Positions 47,001 through 58,625 of a stretch of DNA of 64,000 nt are shown in pieces (the first letter of the stretch is position 1; the number at the start of each line of letters is the position of its first letter). The DNA is taken from positions 38,340,812 to 38,404,811 of the forward strand of contig NC_023756.2 in the NCBI RefSeq assembly GCF_000499845.2, in the 5' to 3' direction. Both the position numbers and the translations under genes were made by a program. This stretch comes from Phaseolus vulgaris (Eukaryota > Streptophyta > Magnoliopsida > Fabales > Fabaceae). The notes below the pieces were generated by a model. The model saw only the letters and a list, made by a program, of their open reading frames with translations. It was not told where the DNA came from and did not search any database.

Positions 47001-48004
47001 TATAATTAATTATCTGATCCATTCCATGTTTATATCTATATCATCAGACTTACTACATATGACATTGTCAAACGACTTGTCAACGTGCCCATGCTTTGAC
47101 TCTATTATCTTTGGAATTCATTTAGATTGATGTCATAATTTCTTTTCCAATTCATTTGCAAGACCAACCTCAACCATGGTCCATGTTGTCCGCGGTTGAG
47201 GTACTCTATGGGTTATCTCCTTGGTGTGGTCTTCCAAGATTCTTATCAATTGGTATTAGAGATTTCCACCATGTCTCTCTGCTATAAACAAGTAGTGCAG
47301 ATGGTGATGCACACTGCAATGTTTGTTGAAGACTAGTCAAAGGGCTGATAAGTAAGTATATAGTTGCATGTGTGGTTGCTAGGGCTGCAGGGTGTGGTGT
47401 TATGTTAGGATTCAACTATAAGGTATAAGGCATGAACCCATGTTGGAAGTATGAGATTCAAATATGTAATTTTGAAGCCCTAGGGATTTTCAACTATAAT
47501 AACTAGCATTTGTGTAGTTCTCTTAAGGTTCTTGTCATAGGACAAATAAGTGTGAGGCTTATGAATATTTAAATGGTAGTTGTATGTCCCTAGTCCTCTT
47601 AAGAATCACTATTCATAGATTGCAGCCTCTGCAAAGGCCATAGTGATTGTAGTGGGTGCAAGTTTAGCAATAGATGCAGAAGGACTAAACAAAATTTTAA
47701 TTTTAAAGAAATTTTAATTTTAAAGAAATTTTAATTTCAAAAGAAATTTAAATCAAATTATTACTTTTTGAAATGATTTATAAATAAATTACGATATTAA
47801 ACAAATATAATTTTGGAATAATAATTTAAAAAAAATGGTTCAACTATGAAAAACAGTGCAAAATTAAAAATATACTTTCTATTACGGTTATTGCTAAATC
47901 TTACATGAAAAATATTATCTTTTATAACTTATCTGTTTTTAACCATCATAAAAAGTAACATATTTTATGAAACTTTAATGTGTTTTCTATGACGGTTCTT
48001 GGAA
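47001..48004. other. Retroelement primer-binding-site relic and spacer
   Basis: ATTGGTATTAGAG at 47249-47261 follows a possible LTR end (TCTTATCA) and is followed by an ATG at 47271; this looks like an LTR/primer-binding-site/gag-start junction of a + strand element, now lost. Near 47860-48000 fragments such as 'ctattacggtta' and 'ctatgacggttc' look like CACTA subterminal sequence. Confidence 0.4.
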
Positions 48005-49390
48005 CACCCCGGAAAATACATATAACTATTACAATAAAAGTTCTACCAGTTTCTATACAAACTTGGAGTTTTTCAAAAACATTCCTAATACATGATTAGG
48101 ATTTATAGAAATACAATTTACATATCCACAACTCAAAATAAGACTCTGAACCCTCTAAGGCTCTCCTGCACCTGTATGGTCATCTGCTCGTGTACATAGT
48201 ACAGTCATTGCAGTTCAAACACAACAAGAAAAGCAAGGGTAAGCTAGTGAAAATAGAATTTTATAATATACACAATTAAATCAAAAGAGAAAACCAAGTT
48301 ACATGATCAATTTCTCAAATTATTCAATCTTCTTCAAATCTCAACAATAAAACAATCACATAGATCTCACATGGATCTACACATTCAAGATATTCAACAA
48401 ACAACGTCTTCCGGAAGACTCGTATTAAGTAAGTCCTACCAGAGACTAACACCTGATCCAAAGATTACCAGCGAATCCAACAGAAAGGATCAGGGTAAGT
48501 TCAATACAACCCAAGCCGTGCATCTCATATGTCACGGTGTGCATGAACTCCCCCATCAGCTTCTCACCACCTGATATCTTAGTCTATGTGACTTAGATCA
48601 TCAGTGAAGCTCGGAGATCTCTGTTACCACATAGGCATCAATACTTAATACACAGCCAACATCAGTCCATACATTATCCCAAATGTATGAATTCAATTCC
48701 ATACCATTCCGTCAATACAATATCATTCCAAACACGATCCACAACATTAAAAAACGTAATTAAAATAAAAAAACAATACTTAAATATTAAACCATCAAAA
48801 TATAATATTTTTACAAATTTAAATAACATATAAACAAACAACCCAATATATATAACACACAACATGCCTGCAAGAAAAATTGAATATTGGGACCACGTCC
48901 CTTCCGCATTCAGATCTTCTATCCTAGGGTGCTATTAAAAATTAAATTTAGCTTCCCTTACCTCAATTGCTTGCTTTCCAAGCAACTTTTAGAATTTTAT
49001 TCCCCACCGTTTGGATAAGCTTCAAGATTTACGGGCCTAATGCAAATTATCCAAACAGAACAAAATTTCAGTATATAATATAATAAGTTGAGAGGATTAA
49101 ACTTCTCAACTGACCCCACCAAGATTGATGACTAAATCCTAAGGAAAAACAGAGAACAAAGGATATTTAGAGTAAAAATGAACTTACTCTGTTTGAAAAT
49201 CTGATCGGGTAGAAATGTTCCTTAACTCCTCTGCTACAGCGTGGTATGATCAGATTCTAAAATAGATGAAGTTTGGGAGAGAAATTAAGAGAGAGGGAGA
49301 GAAGAGAATTGGAGAGAGAGAGAGAAAAAGAAGAAAATGAAAGGCACTGGTGAAAGCTTCTGTTGGTGTTTTTTTTTTTAAAAACACGCT
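48005..49390 (+). repeat. R repeat, copy 2
   Basis: The longest copy of the R family. Begins AACACCCCGGAAAATAC. Shares the landmarks listed for copy 1 and continues into a region with an 'AGAGTAAGTTC' donor-like site (in reverse) and a GA-rich block at 49270-49340 resembling a 5' leader read on the - strand. Confidence 0.7.
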
Positions 49391-49473
49391 GTTACAGTTC
49401 TTTTAAACCTGGCATAAAAAGTGACATAGAAAGGTATATTTTAACCGTCATGAAAATATTTTTTCCATTAGTG
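49391..49473 (-). mobile_element. CACTA terminus
   Basis: On the - strand the end reads CACTAATGGAAAAAATA followed by subterminal 'tgacggtt'. Only this end of the element is clear; the other end, perhaps near 47870, was not found. Confidence 0.5.
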
Positions 49474-49671
49474 ATACTAAATAAATTTTTATTAATATAT
49501 TTTAAAATTTTCAATTAATAATAATTAAATTTTTGCAGTAAAAGAAAATAGTAAGAAATATAATATATTTCTATATAGTATGCATATATTAGTATTACAA
49601 AATATTCAATTACTAGTATATAAATAAAATTTTACAACAATTTGAAACATTGAAAAATATACATCTAATTA

Positions 49672-49702
<31 letters not shown>

Positions 49703-50150
49703 ACTCTTAGTGAATCAATGAAACACCCTAAAAAATATATAAAAAAGGTTTTAAAAAAATATTTATAAAATTAATGTAATTTTTTTTTTGTTTGAGAATG
49801 GTTAAATCATGAAAAAAAAAATTTAAGAATTTTTAACGATAGTTCAGATACTTTAAAGACAGATAGAAGTAGTTTTGTTGCTTAAAAAAACATTTTAACT
49901 TTTTAATTTAGTAATGACTTAGACTAAATCCTAATCCTTTTGACTATGTCATCATTATTAAATTAATTTAAGAAAATAGTTGATAAAAGATTGGTGTATT
50001 TTTAACCGTTATTAAATTAATTTAAGACAATAATTAAATTAATTAGTTGTACTTTTAATAGTTATTAAAAGTTCTTTGTATATTAGGAAAAATATCCATT
50101 ATAATAGTCTATTTTATTTGTATAAATCACAATACTACTTTGAATAGGAG
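49474..50150. other. AT-rich DNA
   Basis: Contains an (AT)n run at 49675-49702 and short 'aaccgtta' words. No gene is seen. Confidence 0.5.
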
Positions 50151-50545
50151 TTATTTTAAATTGAAATTTTATGACAATGACTTTTAAGACTTTTTAAGTG
50201 ATTATTAAATAGTAATTTTATGGGTATTATATTTGAGACTTTTTAATTGTTCAATGTTGTTAAGAATTTTCTCAAACACTCAGTATATCATTTTTAGTAC
50301 ATTTATTTCTAATTTAAATTTCAATGTATATTCTTTTAAAATTATGAATAGTTTAAAATAAAACTATATCACAACGTAAATTATTTATCTTAAAATATCT
50401 AACACAAATCTAAAATATATTTTATACATTGAATATCTATCTATATATATATATATATATTGTCCATGACTCATTAAGCTAAAATTAAAATCTAAAAAAT
50501 TTAATTTAATTTCAATAGCATAAATTAAAAGATCATTTAAATTAA
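50151..50545 (+). repeat. Third S-like copy, left part
   Basis: Follows 43000-43270 of S', then jumps at an (AT)n run (50437-50460) to sequence matching 44625-44700. The 1.36 kb holding the SAP gene is missing. Ends with TTAAATTAA, the Pack-MULE target duplication. It is more diverged from S and S' than those are from each other. Confidence 0.75.
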
Positions 50546-52063
50546 GGTATAATTATATTTTTTTCCCTACATTTTGGTCCCAAAGTTTTTTTTTAAAAAT
50601 GTTCAATTTGATCCCTTCCATTAAGTTTCCACCAACGACGTTAATTGTTGATTATGTGGCGCACGGAGGCGGCGTCGACTGTGGGGGTGGAGCCAAAGGA
50701 GAGGTGACGGCTAAGAAGCGCCGCCAGAACCAAGGGTTGTCTTGTTCTTGTTATGTGGATGATAAGGAAGCCATGTTCCGGAGGTAAGAAATGCTTGATA
50801 TTTTATACATTCCTCTCTCCAACCTTCCTCACATGGTCCATTTTAGGCCTTAGAAGATAATTCATAATTTCCGGATGGGTTGTCCAGATTGGCAACAGAG
50901 CAATTGAAGCCTTTGAATGGCCTTTATAAAGTGAAGAAATGGATTGAAAATCATGGATTGCAGAGAGCTACAGTTACCAATGATGTATATCTTGGATGTA
51001 AGGAGCCAATTTCTGATAATACATGACATCAATAGAGACGAAATATTCAAAGGCCGCTTGACGTGTTTTCACTTATAGGGGCATAGTTTGCTCACAAACA
51101 ACTCTTATTATATAATCACTCTCTATATCATTGGGGAAATTAGCCTAAGCAAATCCAAGAGCATTATATAAATGCAATTGTAGCAGCAAGCCTAACATCA
51201 TTATTCCCTTCAGACGCATTCATACCTTGAACTACAATAGTAAATATTTTATTTACTTGTTCCTGATCAACAACCTGAGAAGATACTTCCTCACACAAAT
51301 ACCTTAGAGTCTCCAAATTCGCTTGCTTCACATGAGAAGGTACTTTATGAATATTTGATAAAAGTGATCAAATCAGCTGATGCCTTTGTTTATGAGGAAG
51401 CTCAATTCCCGCAACTTTAACAATTACTTGAGTTGTTGTAGACCAAGCATCAAGAGCAAGAGAAGAGAGTGTTTGCAGCAACCATGACTTAACTTAAGTT
51501 TTTGCCACAAGGTCTAAAGACAACTATCTTTGGACCAATTCATGCTTTATGCTTTCATCATTGGCATCCAAAGCACTTTTCAGTATCAAACCTGCAAACT
51601 TTCGACTGTCAACCAGTTTATCTTCACTTGTTAATTCTCTAGATAAAGAGACCAAGAATCCAAGAAGGTTTTGCTCCTGAAATTTTCGTAGAAAGTCCTC
51701 GACATGCTTTTGCACATTCCCATCAACTGAGTAACTTCCATTGTCATGCTTTATCCTTGGTTCTGGCGGCGCTTCCTATCTCTCTTGGCTCCATCACCAC
51801 ATTTGTCGCCGCCTCCACCTCCCTCTCCATCACTCTTCTTTTCTCAATTCCCAAATCCTAAAATTTCGTTCAGTCCACGTGTGCAAACCAATATGCGACT
51901 GTGTGCGCCATGCCATACCGTTAATGTCGTTGGTGGAAACTTAACGGAAGGGACCAAATTGAACCTTTTTAAAAAATATTGAGACCAAATTAATTTTTTT
52001 AAAAGTCACTATATTAAATTGAATATTAACACCAAATGTAGGAATCAAAACGGGAATTATACC
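50546..52063. mobile_element. Pack-MULE with captured importin-beta fragment
   Basis: The ends both begin GGTATAATT when read inward. The inverted arms share TTCAATTTG(A/G)TCCCTTCC and AAGTTTCCACCAACGAC and extend to a GC-rich part ending in AAGCGCCGCCAGAACCAAGG (about 50711-50731 and its inverse near 51768-51787), so each arm is about 185 bp or more, one with an insertion. TTAAATTAA flanks both sides (50537-50545, 52064-52072): a 9-bp duplication as expected for Mutator-like elements. The uninterrupted site is seen in S' and S. There is no transposase. Confidence 0.85.
50988..51747 (-). pseudogene. Importin subunit beta-1 fragment captured in the Pack-MULE
   Basis: From the ATG at 51745-51747 the - strand reads MTMEVTQ, then after a small deletion VDG, KHVEDFLRKFQEQNLLGFL, LVDSRKFAGLILKSALDA, ELVQR, and in shifted or stop-broken frames VAGIELPHKQ, LLSNIHKVPSHVKQANLETL, YLCEEVSSQVVDQ, VVQGMNASEGNNDVRLAA, YNALGFA, VKTRQAAFEYFVSID and KLAPYIQDI. 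This is the N-terminal third of plant importin-beta (HEAT repeats), which carries cargo through the nuclear pore. Gaps between blocks are as in a spliced message. At least three stops and the deletion after MEVTQ make it non-functional. It starts exactly at the inner edge of the MULE arm. Confidence 0.85.
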
Positions 52064-52838
52064 TTAAATTAATTTCAACAATTTCAGTTTTACTCCTTAT
52101 GTTCCTTTTATCTTTACATTTTTTCCACATATTTTTTATGTCTGTGTTTTAGATATTGTATTCATACTACTTTAAAACTCTATAATTTAGTTATTATTTT
52201 TCTCCCTTTTAAAATCTTTTTTTCTTTTGGTTTCTAATTTATATATAGAAACTTACTTCACTTATCATTATCGTTATATGTTGTCAATTTTAATTCTTAT
52301 TATCTTTTTTATACGTGAATACATAATATATTTTTTGATTATTTTCTTCATTCTACTTTTTAGATATTTCTTATTATTGATTATAAATTATTTTTTTATC
52401 TTTTTGGATTTACATGTTAATAGATTATCAGCCAAAAAATAATTTGATTTACTGTTAAAAGTTAAAAATATTGTTTCTAATATGTGTTGTAATATATTTT
52501 TTAAATTTATCAATTAACAATACACAACTTTTTGTAATAAAAAAATAAGCAATCTATTTAAGAATCATTCTTAAAAGTATTTAGGTTTTCAATTTTTTAT
52601 CTATATAAAAAGATATGTTTAAAAATACATATAGTAAACACATCTATATTTTCTAATATATTAGATATACTTATTTGATTAATTAGATGATTTGGTTTTA
52701 TTAAAGTTAGAAATATTATAACATCCCAGTATCAATATTCCCTTCAAGTAACATTCCAAATAGCTAGTAGTAGTTATCAACACTAGGTCAAAGAGTTTTT
52801 TACAAAAAATAAAGTAAAAAGAAACACGGTATAGGACA
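52064..52838 (+). repeat. Third S-like copy, right part, and junction to CACTA
   Basis: 52073-52719 follows 44715-45345 of S'. At 52720 ('ataacatccc') it changes to other DNA, perhaps an R-type edge, up to the CACTA end at 52839. Confidence 0.7.
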
Positions 52839-53588
52839 CACTAGTACAAAATATAAAAGTCATAATCCTAAATAACAATACTTACTACGTAAAAGAAAAG
52901 ATGGTGACAGTTTTGAAATATTTTGGCCTTTTTAATGATGATTCCTGACCCAACCGTCGTTAAAAACACATACCGGAGACATATAACGACAATTTTATGC
53001 TAATCATTGTTAAAAGAACATGTCAAGCACACATAGCGACGATTCTTAGAAGAACCGTCGTTGAAAAGATGACAGGGACTAAAAATCTCGTGCTCTTTTT
53101 ACTTTTCACTCTTTTAACCCTTTCTTCCCACGCCCTTTCACTCTCATCACTCTTCCACTCTTCACTCTCGGCACTTGTTGTGCGCCGCTCCCTCTCATTA
53201 CCTTTTCTCATCCCTATCACTCTACTGCAAACCACCTTGTTACTGTCGCGTCCTGCTGTCGCTTCACTGCTCCCGCCCTTCTTTTTCTTGAAGCCTTGCT
53301 TCCACGTTGATGTCATTGCGAAGATCCACTCTTGTGCCGCTACCCCTTACGTGCGTCGTTGCTCTACATGCCCCGCAATCACACGTTTTCGTTGCACCTG
53401 CCGTGCATTTCCAGCAAGCTCCTGTCGCTTCCTTCCTTATCAGCCGCCACACTCCACAGTCGCACAAAGACCTCCCTTTACTTTCCTCCTTTTCACAAAA
53501 ATGTAAAAACATGATAGTATTCTAATTAATGTTTAGTTTGTTATTGTATTTAATTAATGTTATTATAAATGTGTGTATATATGTATGT
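52839..53588 (+). other. CACTA 5' terminal, subterminal and leader region
   Basis: Holds the terminal inverted repeat, subterminal repeats and a C/T-rich, GC-richer block that gives overlapping open frames on both strands. These frames look compositional; no domain is seen. The equivalent block is in the non-autonomous CACTA at 18640-18960. Confidence 0.6.
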
Positions 53589-54115
53589 GTTGAACGTGTG
53601 AATTATGAGTTCGAGGGTGTCCAACATTCAAAATTTTTTATTTAACTTTATAATGAATTAAATATTATTTCTATATATTGAACGCGTTGATGCTGAGTCT
53701 GAAGGTCTTCGACCTCTGACAATTTTGATTTAACTTTATAATGAATTAAATATTATTTCTATATATTGAACATGTTGATTCTGAGTCCGGAGGTGTTTGA
53801 CCTCCGACAATTTTGATTTAACTTTATAATGAATTAAATATTATTTTTATATATTGAACGCATTGATGTTGAGTTCGGGAGTGTTTGAACTCCAACAATT
53901 TTGATTTAGTTTTATAATGAATTAGATATTAATTGTATATATTGAACGCGTTGATGCTCAGTCCGGGAAAATTCGACCTCCAGCAATTTTGATTTAATTT
54001 TGTAATTAATTAGATAGTATTTATATGTATTAAATGTGTTGATGTTGAGTCCAGGGGTGTCCCATCCTTAACAATTTTGATTTATATTTTATTAGTTTAC
54101 CAATTATATGGATCG
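53589..54115 (+). repeat. 88-bp minisatellite with internal hairpin, about six units
   Basis: ATTGAACGCGTTGATGCTGA or variants start at about 53589, 53677, 53765, 53853, 53941 and 54029, exactly 88 bp apart. Each unit has an inverted repeat; in the third it is perfect: CGGAGGT-gtttg-ACCTCCG. The last unit runs up to the transposase ATG at 54108. Confidence 0.95.
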
Positions 54116-55520
54116 GGGTTGGATTGATACACCACGTACAAGAGATGCATGCAAGAGAGGGGTAGAAAAATGCATATAGTTTGCACAATGTAATGTTGTC
54201 AGTAATCATAACGAAGTAAGAATAAGGTATCATTGTGTGAATTGTTTCAATGGAAGGATATTGAATATTTCAAAAATTAGAAAACATCTTTTGTGTAATG
54301 GTTTTTTTGGAAAATTATACAACATGGACTTGGCACAGTGAATTGTTACACTTGCCCAAATTGCGCGGAGCTTCGAAGTTTGTGGATTTCTCAATGGATG
54401 ATAGATTAGAGGACATGATTTGTGACGTGGGAGCAAAATCTTTTTACTGATGCAGTTTTCGAAAATATATCTAATGATGCAGAGACTCATTTGTATCCTA
54501 GTTCAACTAACTTCACACGATTAACAGTATTAAGGTTGATGAATTTGAAGGCAATAAATGCATGGACCGAAAAAAGATTTATAAAATTACTTCGATTGTT
54601 GAAGGACATGCTTCAAGAAGGAAATACATTACCCAATCAAAATTACGTGGCAAAAACAATACTTTGTCTCATGGGTATGGATATATAAAAATACATTCAT
54701 GTCCTAATGATTGTATTTTATACAGAATAGAGTATGAAGATTTAAGAAGATGTCCCATGTGTGGTTTGTCACTTTATAAGGGTTAAAGTTAGTCAAAAAG
54801 AGGAAATTGATGAAGTCACAAAGGAATGTCCTCCTACTAAGGTCATATGTTATCTTCCAATTATTCCAAGGCTTAAGTGTTTGTTTGCAAATACAGATGA
54901 TGCTAAAAACCTTAGGTGACAAGAAGATAATAGAAAATGTGATGGACAACTTCGTCATCCAACTGATTCTTTGCAATTGAAGAAGATTGATAAAAAAAAG
55001 TTTGAATTTGGAAAAGAATCAAGAAACTTGAGACTTGGATTGACTACTAATAGAATGAATCCTTTTTGAAATTTTAAGTATTAATAAAAGTTCATGGCTC
55101 GTTTTGTCATTGATTTACAACTTACCTTCTGCTTTATGTATGAAACATAAATACATGATGTTATCTACGATGATCTCTGGTTAAATAACTTGAAAATGAC
55201 ATAAATGTTTATCTTAATCCATTGATTAAAGAATTGAAATTATTGTGAGATGAAGGAGTTTATGTGTTTGATGCGTTTAAGAATGAATCTTTCCAATTGT
55301 ATGAAATGTTATTTTGTGTTGTCAATGACTTCCCCGCATGTGAAAAATTGTCAGGTTATAGTGTGAAAGGTCATAGAGCATGTCCAATATGTGAAGAGAA
55401 CACATCATATGAGAAATTGTAACATGGAAGGAAGACCATGTATCTTCGGTATCATAGATTTCTAACGAAATATCACCCGTATTGTAGATTGAAAAAACCT
55501 TTGGAACACTTCTGAACATT
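54108..55520 (+). pseudogene. CACTA TNP2-type transposase, 5' copy (X1)
   Basis: The ATG at 54108 opens MDRGWIDTPRTRDACKRGVE, the transposase-associated N-terminal domain, followed by a stop, then RIRYHCVNCFNGRILNISK. Later blocks are VIYHIHSCPNDCILY-like IKIHSCPNDCILYR, RRCPMCGLSLYKG, LRHPTDSLQ, VYVFDAFKNESFQLY, GHRACPICEENTSYEKL. Several stops and frame shifts are present. The copy ends abruptly at 'gaacatt' (55520), where segment S begins. In TNP2 proteins this precedes the catalytic block. Confidence 0.85.
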
Positions 55521-55624
55521 GCATATATCGAAGATTTATCTATTGTTGATAACTCTAATATTGTAGTTGATGATATAGACGTTGGGTCAGGATCTCATGT
55601 TGATATTTTTGTTGATACATTAAT

Positions 55625-57164
55625 TGTATGGCAAGTGTACTGTGTCAGAAGTAATCAATTTGTTCCTAAGGACAAATATTGAACCCACAAAGAACATTTG
55701 AATTCTCAAGTATAATATTCACTAAATAGAAAACAATATATAACTGTTTGTTGGAAATTTTGTTGTGTATGATGATATTGCAAGAATGTAAATAGAGCAA
55801 AGTAAAAGATTTGTGTGATTCAATTTGGGAAATTGGGATTAAGGTTCATCCTTCTCACTCGTCTATATTTTTACAAAAGATTATAACATTTAGTCTTAAT
55901 TGATATTCACATTGATTCCTCGCACACAAAATTATTAAGAGAGTATCCAAAATATTGATTTCTTGCATATTTATAAAAACTCCTTATCATTACGAACATA
56001 TGTTATAAAGAAATTAACATTTCAAATCTATTCCTAACATTCAAATATGTTAAGCATTATCATTTAGGTTAGATTCTTAGAAATACTTTCTAATAAGATC
56101 TAAGTATCAAAATCATGAATAATTCAAGCTTTGAGAATAAAATGATAATACCAATCACCAATCAAGAACTAAAATATTATAGATAAATATCACCTCAATA
56201 CATAAGAGTTTGAATAGATTACTCTCAACCCCAAAAGGAAGAATTAGCCACTCATGTTGGTCATTACAAGTATGGAAAGCAAGAAAAGAAGATCTTGGAT
56301 GTTTCTCCCTAACAGTTGCCTCCTCTAGGGTTTTGTATATCTTTCTATTCTCCCAATGATGTCTAGGGTTATGCCTAACGCGTCTAGGGCGAGCTATTTC
56401 TTGTTTGGGCGAGTTTAACGAGAAACAAACCCTCACCTAGGCGAGTCTTGGGCGACTTCCTTTGGAGCGAGTTTTCTTGGGCGAGTTTCAACGTGTTTTG
56501 AACGTTCCAACTTTCTCTTTTCATCTTCTATTTTCTCCTTTAGCCCTTTCATCTCCATTTTCCCCTAGAATCCTGAAATTGACAAAATTTGAAAATAAAT
56601 CGTTCTTATTCATATTATAATCACAAAATATGTAAAAATGTTTAAATTCATACATTTGGGCTTGAATTATAACTATTTTATCAATGAACATTCATAAGTG
56701 TCTATCTTTTAATATGAAATATTACTGAAATATGACACTTATCAATATGTCCTTGTTCGAGTGTTAATGAATTAGATAATTTTCTACAAAAAATGACTTG
56801 TTGCCTAATGCTAATTTACAACCTCTTGAAGGATCTTTTCAACTTAAATCTGCATCTAATGCAATGCCTCCTAAATTTGTTATTGCCAAATGGGTTACTT
56901 CTAAAACTGTTTTTAATGATTTGACCTTGCAAAGTTGTTTTCAATCTCTTCCAGGTGATGATAGAGAGGCTCATGAATCATGTTTGACCATCTTGGCAAC
57001 ATATATAGTTGAATCTACCCCGATTGATATTGTTTTAAAAGAAGTCAATTTGGCTACTAAGTTCTAGGCTAAAAAAATTGATAAAAATGAATCATTAAGT
57101 GAAGAAGAGGAACAAGTACAAACCTCCAGGAGACCAAGACGTCCTTCTAAGGGTGGAGTAAAGG
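55625..57164 (+). pseudogene. DUF4283-type remnant in S, with its insertion block
   Basis: Counterpart of 31894-33472. The insertion-like block is 55625-56753. From 56798 the frame NANLQPLEGSFQLKSASNAM to VNLATKF is open for 89 codons, one stop fewer than in S'. The empty site of element A (single AAAGG) is at 57160-57164. Confidence 0.65.
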
Positions 57165-58172
57165 TCAATAAGAAAACCTACAAATCATGTTAACCTAAGA
57201 AAAAATAGTGGTGTGTGATTGTCACCGGATTTTATTTTGCATGTTATATGCAAACGAGGTCAATATGATTGGATTATTGGCATTCAATCATTCCTCTTTG
57301 TTATCTTTGGGGAGAGAAGATTCTTTTGTTTGCCTTCTGGTCTTTATTTCGTTTTTCCTTTTTTGGTTTAAACCCTCAATGTAATTGTTTAGATTACTCT
57401 TGCGAGTTTTTTTTTTTTTGCATGAATTTGGTCTAGTCCCCGTGTTTCTTTTTTTTATATTATTTTTCATGTGATGACACGTGTTGCAATTTTTGAAAGA
57501 ATTACCATAAGTATTTTTGAACAAGAGTGATTTTAAATAGCAATTTTATGACAATTGTTTTTAAGACTTTTTAAGTGATTTTAATTTTTTTTATGACAAT
57601 TGTTATTAAGACTATTTAATTGTCAACATCGTTAATTATTTTCTTAAACTCTTATTTTTATTCAGTGTATCATTTCTAGTATATTTAGTTTGAATTTAAA
57701 TTTTATTATATATTTGTTTAAAATATGAATAGTTAAAAGTAAAATTATATCACACGTAAATTATTTATCTTAAACTAAATCTATCACAAATCTAAAATAT
57801 ATTTTAAACATTGAAAACATTTACTTATTAAAATATTAAAATTTAAAATTATTTATTTACATTCTTTAAACTATAATATAATTACTTTCCTTATTATTTA
57901 TAATATAAATTGATTGAAGAAAAACCTTTCGACAGTTGTTATACAAATTTTCGTCATCCAAGCTATTTTATTTTTCGGTAATTTATATATGTACAAAATA
58001 AATAGACAAACAAATTTTTCATTTAGAGATTATTCAAAATAAATAGACAAACAACTTTTCAATTCATAATACCAACATTTACAATTAATGATGAATTTCA
58101 ACTCAATTAATCTAAATCATATATGACTCATGGTAGAAATGGATTACAATAAAGAAAATGAAAAAATTAATG
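57165..58172. other. Spacer between DUF4283 remnant and SAP gene in S
   Basis: Matches 42610-43624. AT-rich, no gene seen. Confidence 0.5.
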
Positions 58173-58625
58173 CTAAATTCTATGTTTTAGCTTATCACTA
58201 ATGCATAAAGGATTTTCTTTAATCAAAACTTCACGACCAATTTTCTTCCAATCTATTTTGCATGCATGCATCTCTGGATATCTATGTGAACCACAAAAAA
58301 CATCTCCACAACGACATTGGAACCCTAATAACCCAATCCTCTTCTTGCAACTGTTACATCTCTTTCTTTCATTCTTCTTACTCACATCAGAAACAGAAGT
58401 CATATCATCAATGATAGAACTTGTAGAACTTTCAGAAATACATGATGTTACCTCAAAATAATTTTTTTTGTTATTCATGTTATTTGCTTCACACTGTGCA
58501 CCCTTACAACCCTTTGCTTTGGTGTTGTTTTCTTTGAGATAATCTTTGTAGCACTTTGAACAAAGGTTCTTGTTGATAGGAGAACCATTGAATCCACAAC
58601 CATTAGCACAAAGTGATGTAACCAT
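58173..58625 (-). CDS. A20/AN1 zinc-finger protein (stress-associated protein, SAP)
   Basis: An intact, intronless 150-codon frame of the usual size for plant SAPs. Residues 4-32 are an A20 finger, LCANGCGFNGSPINKNLCSK, with Cys at 6, 10, 22 and 25. Residues about 88-130 are an AN1 finger with all ligands: CNSCKKRIGLLGFQCRCG, DVFCGSHRYPEMHACKIDW. The middle is Ser/Thr-rich (SESSTSSIIDDMTS). In this family A20 binds ubiquitin and can give E3 activity, and several members affect salt, drought or cold tolerance. The Met at 58625 is the only sensible start. A TATAAAG lies about 100 bp upstream (58725-58731 on this strand). The gene lies in segment S inside a CACTA element; its paralogue in S' has a frameshift. 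Confidence 0.9.
   Translation of the reverse strand: MVTSLCANGCGFNGSPINKNLCSKCYKDYLKENNTKAKGCKGAQCEANNMNNKKNYFEVTSCISESSTSSIIDDMTSVSDVSKKNERKRCNSCKKRIGLLGFQCRCGDVFCGSHRYPEMHACKIDWKKIGREVLIKENPLCISDKLKHRI

Noticed and set aside
52997..53512. Overlapping frames of 169 and 97 codons on both strands
   Set aside because: Lie in the GC-richer, C/T-biased leader of the CACTA element; similar composition without the same protein occurs at 18640-18960. No domain is readable.
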